DNA from: Gamarada debralockiae
Lineage: Eukaryota; Ascomycota; Leotiomycetes; Helotiales; Hyphodiscaceae
NCBI GenBank assembly: GCA_002803225.1
Contig: NXFV01002031.1
Coordinates: forward strand, 1 to 64,000
Length of the DNA stretch: 64,000 bases
Direction: 5' to 3'
The notes beneath the pieces are model-generated. The model saw nothing but the letters and a program-made list of their open reading frames with translations, did not search any database and was not told the DNA's origin. The stretch's first letter is position 1. Each line of letters starts with the position of its first letter. Positions 1-10,993 of the stretch are shown here, in pieces. A program made the position numbers and the translations under genes.

Positions 1-333
1 TGCGCCACGACAATTTTGCTAGGATTTGTGAATGTGAGTCGTCCATTTCGAATAAACAACCAGTGCGAGAAAACCATGCCAGAAAATGCAGAAGAGGAGT
101 AGTGTAACACGAGGAGGTCGATCTATCACTTAGACACCAAGTTGGCATCTGACGAACCTGTGAAAACCACTGGTCAGTAATTGCTCAATATGGTAGAACT
201 AATGGAGGTAAGCCGGATCCATGAGTACCAATCTCCAGAAATAAAAACTTGTGGGGAAGAAGTCGGGAGTCGAACTCATGAATCCAAGTAAGACCTGAGA
301 AGAACTCCCGAAAAACATACCGAACGGCACCCT
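1..333. other. 3' flank, no gene seen
   Basis: This is sequence downstream of the RRM protein gene that ends at 334. I see no open frame that resembles a protein. A short stretch near 260-285 looks slightly like a tRNA T-arm but its stems do not pair. Confidence 0.5.
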
Positions 334-2676
334 CTACATGATCTGATCCTGCGTCAAACTAGTTGCCTCAGTTTCCATGGCATCACCGCCGCTGCCAGGA
401 GTCTGATATTTGACGAAGGTCAAGCCAAGAGGACGTCCGCCATATTGATATCCGGAGAATTTCTCAATGGCAGTATCGGCATTCTCAGCAGTATCGAATC
501 GAACAACACCAGTTCCGCGGGAACGACCGTTTGGCTCATACTGAATTTCGGCCTGTTCGACCTTTCCAATGGTGGTGAAGAGCTCGATGAGATCCTCGTT
601 GCTGGTTGACCATGGGAGCTTTCATATCTGTTAGTACAAGGTCTTTCAAGTCGAGGGAGGAAGATACTCACGTTTCGAACGTAAATCGTCTCGCTTCTCT
701 CAGTGCCAGCAGTTGCATAGTCGGTGAAAGGGTTGGGGGGTGCAGCGGGAGCCCCAGCATCGAAACCAGCACCAGCGGCTCCTCCATAACCGCCACCAAA
801 GCCTCCACGACCTCCAAAGCCACCGCCAAATCCTCCGCGACCTCCGAAGCCTCCACGACCACCGAAACCTCCGAAGCCACCCCGACCCCCAAAGCCACCT
901 CGTCCACCAAATCCCGGACCAGAGCCAGCGAAACGATCCTCACGAACCTCGAGCGGGCGACCTTGCCAGTCATAGCCGTTGAATTGTTGAATAGCGTTAC
1001 GAGCATCATCAGGGGATTCGAAAGCGACGATACCAGAGCCCTTAGGGCGACCATCGGGTCCAATGTGGACATCAGCACGAATGACAGCACCATTGCGAGC
1101 TAGAGCAGAAAATATTAATCACTCAACTATCTCTTATGTTAGCTACAAAGACAAGAACTCACCAGCTTGACGGAACAGGTCCTTCAGATCCTGCCATCCT
1201 ACAGTGTAGGGAAGCTAGCAGTCGAAGTCAACACAAATGCTCAACACAAGTTCGAAAAGAGTAAGGAGGGATGTAACAAACGTTGGAAACATAAATTTGA
1301 CGGCCTCCACCACCGGCAGCCATGCCACCTCCGAATCCGCCACCGAATCCGCCGCGTCCTGGTGGACCATCATAACCACCACGACCACCTGCTGGTGGAC
1401 CTGTGAATCTGGGTTCGGCCTCACGATCCTGATGCAAACATGTTAGTGATATCCGCATGGAAGGGTTCTAGAGAAAAAGTACCTCTCGAACGTAGACGAG
1501 TCTACCCATGAGGTTTTGGTTGCTGAGAGTGTTGACGGCCTGTTGAGCTTGCTCCCTTGTGGCATATTCTACAATGCTGTGATCATGTCAGTACTGAGCT
1601 TGATAAAAAAGGGTTCCTTCATAACTTACCCGCATCCCTACATAACCAGCGGAACAACGTCCCATCCGTCAATCCAACATTCCATCAAAGACCAAAAAGA
1701 AAAGATTCAGAAAGCCAACTACGTATAGGCGCCCACCTTCGACATTCCATTCGGAAGCAACAACACATCAGCAAAGAGGACCTCTCCAGCTAAAGAAATC
1801 AGACCACAGTTAGCCCATATCCCATCCAACTCCAACCCCGAAGACTAACCAGTTCTCATAAAATCTTTAAGGTGATGCCACTTAACATCGTAGGATAAAT
1901 TGCCGACGTAGACTCGTCGGTCTTGTTGTGATTGTTCGCGAATGTTGGATAGCATTGTCTCTCGAGCCGCTGCCCGGTCTTCAAAGCCGCCTGTTCGACC
2001 ACCGCCGTAAGCTGAACCACCTGAACCGCCACCAGTCGCCATTGGGGAACGGGATCTATTTCGACGAGTATTATCGCGGCTGCGAGAACGGGATCGTGGT
2101 GAATAGGATCGACGACGGGAGGACCGATTTGGGCTGCGGCTGCGTCGACGTGGGCTTCGAGAACCCCGCTGCGATTCGTAAGTTTCTGTTTCAATCATCG
2201 ACATCAAGATGTTTGATGTTGAAGGTGAAAGGGACAAGTATTCAATAAGGTGTGTGGATGTTCAGGGTTTGGGTCCCAGTCCATCAAGGTGACGTTAGTT
2301 GGGGTAGGGAATGTGTGAGCGCGCTGGCGCCATTAGTTTAGAAGTAGCTTCCGAGAGGGGAGGGGGCCTCCTCGTGTCAGATGCGGGTAGGGCTGGCTGT
2401 CGAAAGAACAGCCGGCCTGTACGCCCGGCAGTAAAGTAATATCGAAAAGGGGGAGGAGATATCTACTCACTGGTCTGTATTGGTCGTCCGCTGCGGGGGA
2501 GGTAATGTTAGAAAGGTACTATCCAAGAAGAGATGTTGGTGTGTTGAAGGAAGTTGTGTTGAGAAGTAGAAAGTTTGAGGTGGAGCAAAGACAAAGAAAA
2601 GGGGACGGGCAAAAGAGCTGCTCAATGGAGGTGAAATGTGGCAGTGAATTGGTTTGGAGAGAAGTAACTCACCCAT
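334..2676 (-). CDS. Three-RRM Gbp2/Hrb1-like mRNA-binding protein
   Basis: A ten-exon model gives 469 aa in phase throughout: 2676-2673, 2490-2471, 2168-1850, 1789-1737, 1637-1630, 1576-1483, 1428-1282, 1214-1163, 1099-672 and 618-334. The protein starts MADDQYRP and has an N-terminal RS-rich tract ([11 protein letters not shown]). RRM1 begins at [12 protein letters not shown] short Gly-rich linker follows, then RRM2 ([15 protein letters not shown]), a long FGGRGG repeat tract, and RRM3 ([19 protein letters not shown]). This layout matches yeast Gbp2/Hrb1 and related SR-like proteins, which bind nuclear mRNA and couple splicing quality control to export. The start rests on a 4-nt first exon (ATGG) and a 20-nt second exon, both with good GT/AG sites. 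An 8-nt micro-exon is required to keep RRM1 in frame. The family call is firm; which yeast paralogue it matches is not. Confidence 0.88.
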
Positions 2677-5600
2677 GGTTCAGTGAAGGTCTTGCGTAGA
2701 GGGAGGGAGGCTGCAACGCAAATGCTAAAACCAGCTGCACCGAAATTCGAATCAAGTCAGAAAAAGACTTGTCCAGGATCGGAAGGACGAATAGGACCGG
2801 CAAGCGTGACTGTCGCGGGTTGGATTGTAGGAGAATCGGCAAATAGCCAGTGGGAGCGTGGGTAGCTGTGGGTAGCTGTGGACTTCGTGTGTGATAGCTG
2901 CTGAGCTCAGAATGATGGGCACAGCAGGCGCGTTCTGCATCAACCAAGCACTGGAGGTTAGCAAGGGGAGTACAAAGTGGTAATGAGACTTTGCCTCGAA
3001 GCTGCCTTTACTTGCGGGGGAAGAACAGGCAAGGCGCGCGTGCGCCTGAGGGGGGTTTCTCGAGGTCACGTACGCAGAGACACGTCTTCAAGCGGCGAAC
3101 ACCAATGAAGCCAGAGAAAGGGGAACCCAAACAGCTGGATGAGCAGGGGCTGAAGTACGAGGTTAATGTGGTGACACGATTTGAGAGGTGTCGCGGGTGG
3201 TGTGTGAGTTGGGATAACCTCCTCCTTTGGTGTGGGTGCAGGAGAGGAGGTACCTTTTTTCGCGCGCTTCGTATGTTCAGAAGCAGAGAAACGGAGCTAA
3301 GAATGCGTGTTTTCCCAAATTCGGCCACCGTATTCCGGAGCGCTGATGGGTTTTTGTGGGCCCTCCACGGCTTCGTTTACTTTAGCCGGACACCTTCCCA
3401 ACAGCGTTCTCCCCCGAAATGTACCGCTGAATCTGCTGCATACACCCTTCAACATTTCACCCACACCTTTCCTCAGCAATCAAGAAAACGAGATGTGGAT
3501 CTCAATATCATATGATGATCCCAAGAAGTAAGAGTTACAGGGTCAGCTCCCCAAGACCCCTGACTGGCATGGGGGAACCTCCCCCTTCGTTCCCGTTTCT
3601 TCAAAATTGGGTAAGCTCTCTACACGTAGCCCTTCTCTGAAACCAACAGCTAATATCACTACTAGAACGTGCATCCATACAAAGCCCTTTAAAGCTTCCC
3701 GTCCGCCAACGCTTCTGCAGGGCGAAGCCGTTAAGGCTTGGCTCCTCCGAAGAAGCCCAGAAAATGATCGTTAATTGTTGCCACCCCTCCAATTCAATGC
3801 ACCTCATTCATATGGCCGTCCAATGGTTGTGCCTTGTTCACTATTATCCCACCAACTCCACGTCAGAGTACAGCAATAGTCGTTCTCTCCTCGAAGGACA
3901 AAACGGCCGTTGATCTGCACCAGGACTGCAAATATGATCCAGGAATTGAAGAGTGTGCCTTACGCATACGGAGAGTAAAGTGCTCAAGTAGATGATTTAG
4001 AAGTTTGAGAAAATTCTTCGGAGTGCTACAGGAAGCATTATCTTATCCGTTTTACGCATTATCTTGGATATACCGCAGTTTGCGACGAAAATGACAGAAA
4101 GCCGCCTTCTTTCCCATAACAAAACTATCCAGGTCTGACCCCTCCTTTGATGGATCATCGCCGAAGGTTCGGAGCTTCTAAGCGCCAATGAAGGTGCAGT
4201 TTACTAGTATGATTTGCAGGTAGGGTGAGGGCTACCTTATCATCCGGGCGTGACGGTACAGGCTGTGGCGTGCTGCATTCATGCACATCAATTACAAGAG
4301 TCACAACATGTGGGGAGAGGCTCTAAGGTTTTTCTTTTCCTTGACAATAAGCTGACCTTTTGGGTTTGCTTTTACTAAAGTTTTCTCCATGGAGGCAACC
4401 TTCTATCCTAGGTTCAGTCCCAAGAAACTTCTGTCGAGCGGCCTTTTACATGCGGCCATCATGCAATGCAAGAGATACTTTCCCTGCAGCCGCTGCGAGA
4501 GAATCTAGCTGACTCTCATTCTAGAAAAGTTACTAACCCCCAAAGCAGCCAGGTGCATATGCACGTGCCGACATATGCATTTCGAGACTTTTTGATATCC
4601 AAACAGCAAAGTTCTGATTTCCTCGAATTTACACCAAATTATTCTGCAAGCATGATCCTAACTGCATGCTGCAAGAGGAGCGGGCCGTGTTCCCACAGAC
4701 ATATATTTAGTTAACTATAGGAGTTTCGGAGTCTTCAAATTCTTTTTTTATAGAAACTGCGTATTTAAGTACCCCTCGAGGCTCTGCGGGTCTGGGTTTC
4801 TTGGCGAGTTGGCGGACGGACTCTTGGTCAAAGCTCCAAAGCTTGGACGACGAAACCTGAACGAACAACGTTACTTCTTCTAAGCCGTCTTGTATTGCAA
4901 CCTTTGTCAATCAAGGACATGGCGCTCTACATAAGACTCCTGCTGGGTCCAGTTTTCATCTCGTCCCGAAATACGGCTCGGATCCACTCTCCTGGCCTGC
5001 CGAGGTTCGAACAGCTCCTTCCTTATGAAGCATTTACAAGTTGCCGGTTTATCACCATGCATACGACGGAAGTGTTGCGAACCAATGCTTTGCACTATCG
5101 GAAGCATCCAACATCGCGGCGTTCGCTCAAGGCATAGATATAGCTTCCTTAGCTCCCGAGGTGCCTCCAGTCCAGGTTTCACGACCAGCTTTAAATACGA
5201 GGCAATACTTTCACTGTGCAGCTCGCACGCCAGAAGGCAATCATCCGGGGAGCTGCCTCGGCTTTCTAGAAACATAATTCGAGCCGCAAAGCGGTTGGGA
5301 GGTTTGGAAGGCTAAGTAGAAGCTCTTATATCCGCTTTACCACTAAGATAAGGAGATATTTTAAATGGGGTAGTCGACAAACTAAGGTCATTAACCAGTA
5401 TCGTTGTGGAAGTACATAGGTAGGCGTATCAGGTCAATGACTCTTCATGTTTGAACGATTCAATGCCCAATTCATTGATTGGACAATCTGCTGCCATAGG
5501 TAGGAGAAAGCTTGCGAAGCTGGCAAGAGAGGCCTCTCCCCATGCTCAAACTGCGCAGCATGGAGAGGTGCAAACTGAAGACTAATCGCAGCGAGGACCT

Positions 5601-6822
5601 CAAAAAATAATATCTGCCTCAAAGGGATGAGACAGCCTCCTCAAGTCGTCTGCTTCAAAGTTCAAAATCGATGCCATCTCAGGCATTAGTGGTGCACTGA
5701 CAAAAGAGAGCTTTACTACGAGCAGCATTCTCAATGTCGTAAAAGTAATGGTAAGCCAAAATCCGATTTCTTCAATGCCAAGTGGGATTGCTAATTTGCC
5801 ATGTCTTTGTACAGAGATTACAACAAGCTGCTTCAAGAGTTCAACACCACGAAACCTCACAATCAAGCCATCCGCCACCATTTCGACAACTTCCAATAAG
5901 GCCCTAATAAAATTACGAAATGCCGAAGCAATGGCCTTTTGACCAACACATATTGCCAAGCCGCCCTTTCCAACATTTGCGGCCCTACGTCCGAAAACAA
6001 GGGGGTTAAAAGGGGACTCTAGGAGCACAAAGTGGGCTATATATAGAGGCTGCAGAAGCGTGTGCGGGTATGCTATGTTGCGGAGCAGAAGCCCCTTTCT
6101 TAGGCTTAGGTTTGAGAAATGGTTGCGCGAGCTGTAGACGAGTCTTAGTGGATTCTCGATTGATAACAAGCGGTGTCTCAGTCTTTCTGTTGAAGGAGCG
6201 ATAGCTTTGAGTAATACTATCTCTACTACCAGCTTCTCTGCGATACCAAGCCCTATGTCGAACTCAGCGAGCGATTTGAAACCCAACCGGCCATAAATGG
6301 AGAAGTTGGACACAACGGGGTTGAGATATCTTTGGCTCAGACCTTTAGCAGAAGACTTTCGTTTGGCTCTTTAAACTTGGAAGCAGAGAACGTGAGACTT
6401 GAGATACTCCTTGTTATAGACTGGGTAGGGTATTGATATTTTGAGACTGGCAACTTCATCAAATACAAGTTACCTATATAACACCTTTCCTTTCCTACTA
6501 CTCCAGTACTGTGATGAATTAAAAGACCTTTTAACAAGAGCCATTGACAATCTAACGAACAACGCACATCATGCGGTATTCCATCTTCGTAATCTATAGT
6601 CCTTCTGGGCTTGTAGGCTCTCAGCTTGCGCTCAAGTAAGATTATGCTGGGTAGCCTTGCGTAGAAATGTGCGAGCGATCTCATTGGCCCGCTGTATTTC
6701 TTCAGCCTTGCCCCGCTCGCCTAAAAAAAATATTCGGACTTTTTGACGGATGAAGGCTATCGTCGTTTCCCAAACTGCGTTGACTTTCTTCAGCTGTAAA
6801 GTCTCTTACGAATCTGTTTAAG
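2677..6822. other. 4.1-kb gene-poor interval
   Basis: The interval contains the promoters of the RRM gene (left end) and of TSR4 (right end). Open frames of up to 237 codons occur, the largest on the minus strand at 5600-6313. None has a recognisable domain, and the long minus frame is Leu/Val-rich with no motif I know. No tRNA, rRNA or clear transposon was found. A lineage-specific gene or a non-coding transcript cannot be excluded. Confidence 0.4.
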
Positions 6823-8214
6823 ATGGCTCCATATGATAGCGACTCCTCTGGTGGCGAGGATAACGACTACACGGAGACGAACGTTCTACTTGGCTATGCA
6901 TCAAAAGAACCATCCGATGACACTGTTAGCCATCTTGGAGGAAGACCTGTGTGTTCTGGCCCTCCAAAATATTCCCCTATCTTTGCAAACTGCCCCTGAG
7001 CCTGAACTCATTCTTTAAACCGCGATCTGACAATCCATATCTAGGAATGGCTCGACCCCTCCACCCCACCTTCTGCCGCCCTCGCAAAATGCAAAGTATG
7101 CAACGACCTAATGGTCCTCCTCCTCCAACTAAACGGAGACCTCCCAGAATTCTTCCCTGGACACGAGAGACGATTATATGTACTATCATGTCGGCGAAAG
7201 ACATGTAGGCGCAAAGAAGGCAGCGTGAGAGCATTGCGAGGTGTTAGGATCTCTGAAGTCGCAAAAGAAAAGAAGAAAAACGCGAAGACAGATCCCAAAG
7301 CAGAGACACAGCCAGCAAAACCTGCTGTCAATATCGGGGAGACTCTGTTCGGCGCAAAACCTTCGTCTGGTTCTTCCTCAGCAAATCCTTTCTCAATGAG
7401 CGGATTAGGTTCTGGATCTTCGAATCCCTTCTCCACGTCCATGGCTTCAGCGCCCAGCAACCATTTCGCTGCAGCAGGCCTACCCACCCCAGAATTCGCA
7501 GCCAAACCACCCCAACCACAATCACCAACAACCGACCTCCCCAAAACCTTCGCTTCAGCACTCTCCCTCAACTCAGAACCCACAAAATCCGAGCCCCCAC
7601 TACCTCCCGAGCCATGGCCAGAAGAGTCCTCCCTCCCACCCGCATTTCCCCTCTACTATCTCGTCGACGCCGACTACGAGATCCTCGACAAAGTGGAAGA
7701 TGTTGCGATCCCTACCACAACCATGGATCTCGACGAGCCCTCTGGCTCAAGCGGGAGCCAAAAGGAAGATAAGGATGTGTATGAAAGCACAATTGACAAA
7801 ACATTCCAGAAGTTCGCAGACAGATTAGCGCAGAATCCCGAACAAGTCATTCGGTATGAATTCAAAGGGCAACCTCTGCTATATTCCAAACATGACGCTG
7901 TAGGAAAATTACTCACCAGTTCAGGTTCAGGTGAAGGGAAGGGTAACGAGAAGGTTACGAGGAGCAATGGAGCAGGGAACAAGATGCCTAGATGCACAAA
8001 TTGTGGCGCAGGGAGGGTATTTGAGGTGCAGTTGACGCCGCATGCGATTATGGAGTTGGAGAGCGAGCAGATGGATATCGATGGGATGGAGTGGGGGACG
8101 ATTGTTGTAGGGGTTTGTGAGAGGGATTGTCAGGCCAAGGGGGTGCAGGAGGGTGTCGGGTACGTGGAGGAGTGGGCGGGGGTTCAGTGGGAGGAGTTCA
8201 ATGAGAGGCGGTGA
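6823..8214 (+). CDS. TSR4: 20S pre-rRNA accumulation factor Tsr4 / PDCD2 family
   Basis: Two exons, 6823-6948 and 7045-8214, encode 431 aa. Joining them restores the family signature LGGRPEWLDP at the N-terminus, which supports both the start and the intron. A cysteine cluster follows (CKVCNDLMVLLLQ, then HERRLYVLSC and KTCRRKEGS), the zinc-binding N-terminal part of PDCD2/PDCD2L proteins. The C-terminal PDCD2_C domain is clear: PRCTNCGAGRVFEVQL, then a WGTIVVGVCERDC block and a VEEWAGVQWEE tail. Between them lies a Pro/Ser-rich low-complexity linker (about residues 130-230). Tsr4 is a dedicated chaperone of ribosomal protein uS5 (Rps2) and is needed for cytoplasmic 20S pre-rRNA processing. 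That role is inferred from the family. Confidence 0.92.
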
Positions 8215-9773
8215 TGATGTTATGACCACTTGAAAATTATATAAAGTGGCGAACCATCCGATTCTCTACTATTCTGTTCTTCCCAGCAGTACCCAAAATT
8301 ACGAGTGCAATCCTGACATCAAAGACCGGAAGTTCAACCTCAAGGCTCCAACCTAGCGAATCGCTCCCTACCTCCCTCTAAATGCTCTTCCTCTACATCA
8401 AGCAGATCTCTCTCGTTTCGTCGTCGGTAACACTGTCGTTGTCATTGTCTCTCTTATCGTCGATGGCATTCTTGTTATCGTTATGAATTTCATTGTTGAT
8501 GGCGAATTTGACGCAGGGAGAGAAGGAAAATACAACATAGCTCGTTTTCATCAATTAAAACTTTGAGGAAGTCAAGTTATGTGGTGTATTGGTTTTTGGA
8601 CTTACCATGCTTGCAGCGTAGCAATTTAGTCGACAAATGCGTGTCTATTCTTGGTTGGAAGGTTAGAGAGAGGGGAGAGGGGTACGTTTTATAGGGCATG
8701 ATCAAGGGGGTGAACTGTAAGATTACAATCTATAGATTCACTTCTAGTTTTATATGTTGTCGAATGTCATACTCGCGCGGGTTTGCAATGAAAGGAGGTG
8801 GATGAGAGAAGGTAAATATTTTAAGTCATGATTGCAGTGAAGAACTGGAAAGTTTGTCAAACTAAGCAATTGCCTGGCTCTTGACTACTGATCCTTTGGT
8901 TCCATCTCTGTCCTCCAGCTGCTATTTTCATCTCAGTAATGTCGCAAATGTGAAGCTGATCATGCAACCTAGTACCATCTCCTGTTTTGAACCGCCGCGT
9001 TCGTTTTCACGGCTACTAGCATGAGTCTTCTAATCCTAGCTAGATGACTTGCTTGCTGGAAACCGAAATGCAATTCATCAATCCCTCCGTCTCCGAATCT
9101 GCATTCATTTTGACCATGCCCTCCGTGTTAAAATATATCTTTATAATCAAGTAGATAGAGCATCTCTGGAGATGACTACATGAACTTGACCATACCCTGG
9201 AACTTTGTTGTTGTCGATGCCTTTTTCCTTGTCGACATGACAACGTTGCTGTTGTGTCTACTAACATCCTGAGCACACTGTCAGCCCTAGTACCAAATAT
9301 ATGATTTACATACCAGCTGTCCAGGGATAGGAGAGATACACGTCCCAGGGCGGAGTCGAAGATTTGGCACGCTATCCCACCCATCTAACGACGGGCCTTT
9401 TGGATTCTCCTAAAACTCTTTGTTGAGCTCCATAGCTCCGTTCCCGAGCTTTAAATATGGAGTGTGTGCTCACTCAAACTAATGAGCCTCTCGGCAGTGC
9501 ATCAGATAATGGGACAAGTAGAGCATGTGGAGCCCAGGTCTCACTGGATGTCTGAGTGTCTAGCGAGACTGCCTTGAGCACCAAGAACGAATTACGACCA
9601 CCTACATCATAGGGAATTAGACAGAGTTCTCTTCTTCGCATTCTAGAATTGTACCAAGATGGACTGATTAAGAGATGGTCAAAACAATAGCCAATCACGC
9701 CACTCCAAGAGCATTCTCACCTCGTTCCCATCGCTCCGCCTCCCTCCTTATATCCCAAATGATGGATGCTTGC

Positions 9774-9969
9774 AGTCTTCACCTCTCGATCTCCACCTGT
9801 ACAATCAAGGTATCAGAAATCAAGTACAAGACGGAACATCTCCATTCTCCTCAAACTTAAGAGCTGTCGCTAAGGCCGGCCTTCGAACTCAGTCTCCACC
9901 TCTCGATTCTCACATATACATCCAAGGTATCAGGAGCCAAGTACAAGATCGGCACTTTCCCATTCTCGG
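9774..9969 (+). repeat. Tandem duplication, period about 116 bp, diverged
   Basis: Two copies of a roughly 75-bp segment lie about 116 bp apart. Shared landmarks in order are CACCTCTCGAT, an AAGGTATCAG box, CAAGTACAAGA and CCATTCTC. The copies differ by many point changes and small indels. The second copy also contains AGCCAAGTACAAGATC, which resembles the AGCCAATCACAAG box of the array at 33.4-34.1 kb, so the two may be distant relatives. No coding capacity is apparent. Confidence 0.6.
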
Positions 9970-10403
9970 AAATTTCAAGAGCAAAAACCAGTCTCGACAC
10001 CGAGGGCATTATGAAGATGAGACAAGCGTTCCTCTATTCTCTATCCGCTAGAGAGCGAAGACCACGCTTGACACAGTTACTACGATCGGTTTGAAATCAA
10101 ATTTTGGCAATCATGAAAAGGATTTCAGATGCCAAGACGGACGTAGCTCTTGATATTTTGAAGAAACCTCCCAATGACAATAACAAATAGACCCCTTAAC
10201 GCACTACAGAGCAATATATAACGTAGAAGTCTTCTCATACCATGACGCCCTTGCGCCGCGGAGAAAGGATATAAACTGACCAAACATCCTATCCTCCCCC
10301 CCGACCTCCCGGGTGTTCTTCTTCTCTTCCACCGCCAACTCAAGAGCGAAAATCAACCTTGACAACACGCTAGGGGCCGTGGGAGAAGGGCGAGAAGACT
10401 CTT

Positions 10404-10825
10404 GAAGGAAGTGGCGTTGATTGGTTGCTGTTTTCCAACGACTCGCCACCTTGTCACAATTCCAAGATTCAACCAAAAGACATACTCCTATCCTCCATCG
10501 TAGGAGTGGCCGTGATTGGCACCTCCTCGGCATGACGAGAGATTCATTAGAAACTCATATATACAACAAAAACCTAAAGTCAGAGGCTGTCATTTGCCTT
10601 GCCGTATGGATGGAGGCACTAGCGTGCGACCAGGCAAAGGTCAAGTCACCTGAATCTGAGATGTGCAACGAAACTCAAGGTCGCTGCTGAAGGGAACACT
10701 TGCGGAGGCGTTTAGTGTTCAGATGTGCAACGAAATTCACGCAGTAGTCTCGTCCATGTGCTGAACTGCATGGCACAGCTCTTAGACTCAAAACCTTAAT
10801 TTGCAGACGTGCAACGAAACTTAAT
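10404..10825 (-). repeat. Degenerate dispersed repeat, opposite orientation to the 33-kb array
   Basis: Three copies of a 19-bp motif, GAGATGTGCAACGAAACTC with 1-4 changes each, start near 10658, 10720 and 10804. The reverse complement, GAGTTTCGTTGCACATCTC, is the hallmark of the array at 33.4-34.1 kb. GATTGG boxes near 10413 and 10508 are the complement of the CCAATC box found in each unit of that array. The block sits just downstream of the pyruvate decarboxylase stop. Confidence 0.6.
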
Positions 10826-10993
10826 AGTACCACCAACACCTCATGTTCACACGACAGAAAGCAAGAACACAATGCAAGGCTGTACCCAAAGGTCTCAAAA
10901 AAAATTAAGCTTATTGATTCCATTTACCCATCTACCATTTCGCCGACCCTTATTCTCCCTTCATCCATGCAAAATTCCAAGCCAAGACGTTCT

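Larger units (their letters stand above)
8215..10993. other. 2.8-kb intergenic interval with degenerate repeats
   Basis: This lies between the convergent TSR4 and pyruvate decarboxylase genes. No open frame resembles a known protein. The right half contains two repeat groups that are listed separately: a two-copy tandem near 9.77-9.97 kb, and repeated 19-bp GTGCAACGAAA-containing motifs near 10.66-10.82 kb. Confidence 0.5.

Noticed and set aside
245..320. tRNA-like T-arm motif near the left end
   Set aside because: The stem positions on both sides of the TTCGA-like loop do not pair, and no acceptor or anticodon stem can be drawn.
606..1103. 165-codon plus-strand frame rich in Ser/Thr
   Set aside because: It is the antisense shadow of the RGG/FGG-repeat exon of the RRM protein.
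2991..3515. 174-codon plus-strand frame
   Set aside because: Composition is irregular, no domain is recognisable, and it lies in the promoter side of the RRM gene.
5600..6313. 237-codon minus-strand frame as a gene
   Set aside because: Leu/Val-rich with no motif, signal or homologue I know; length alone is not enough. Recorded only as a gap observation.
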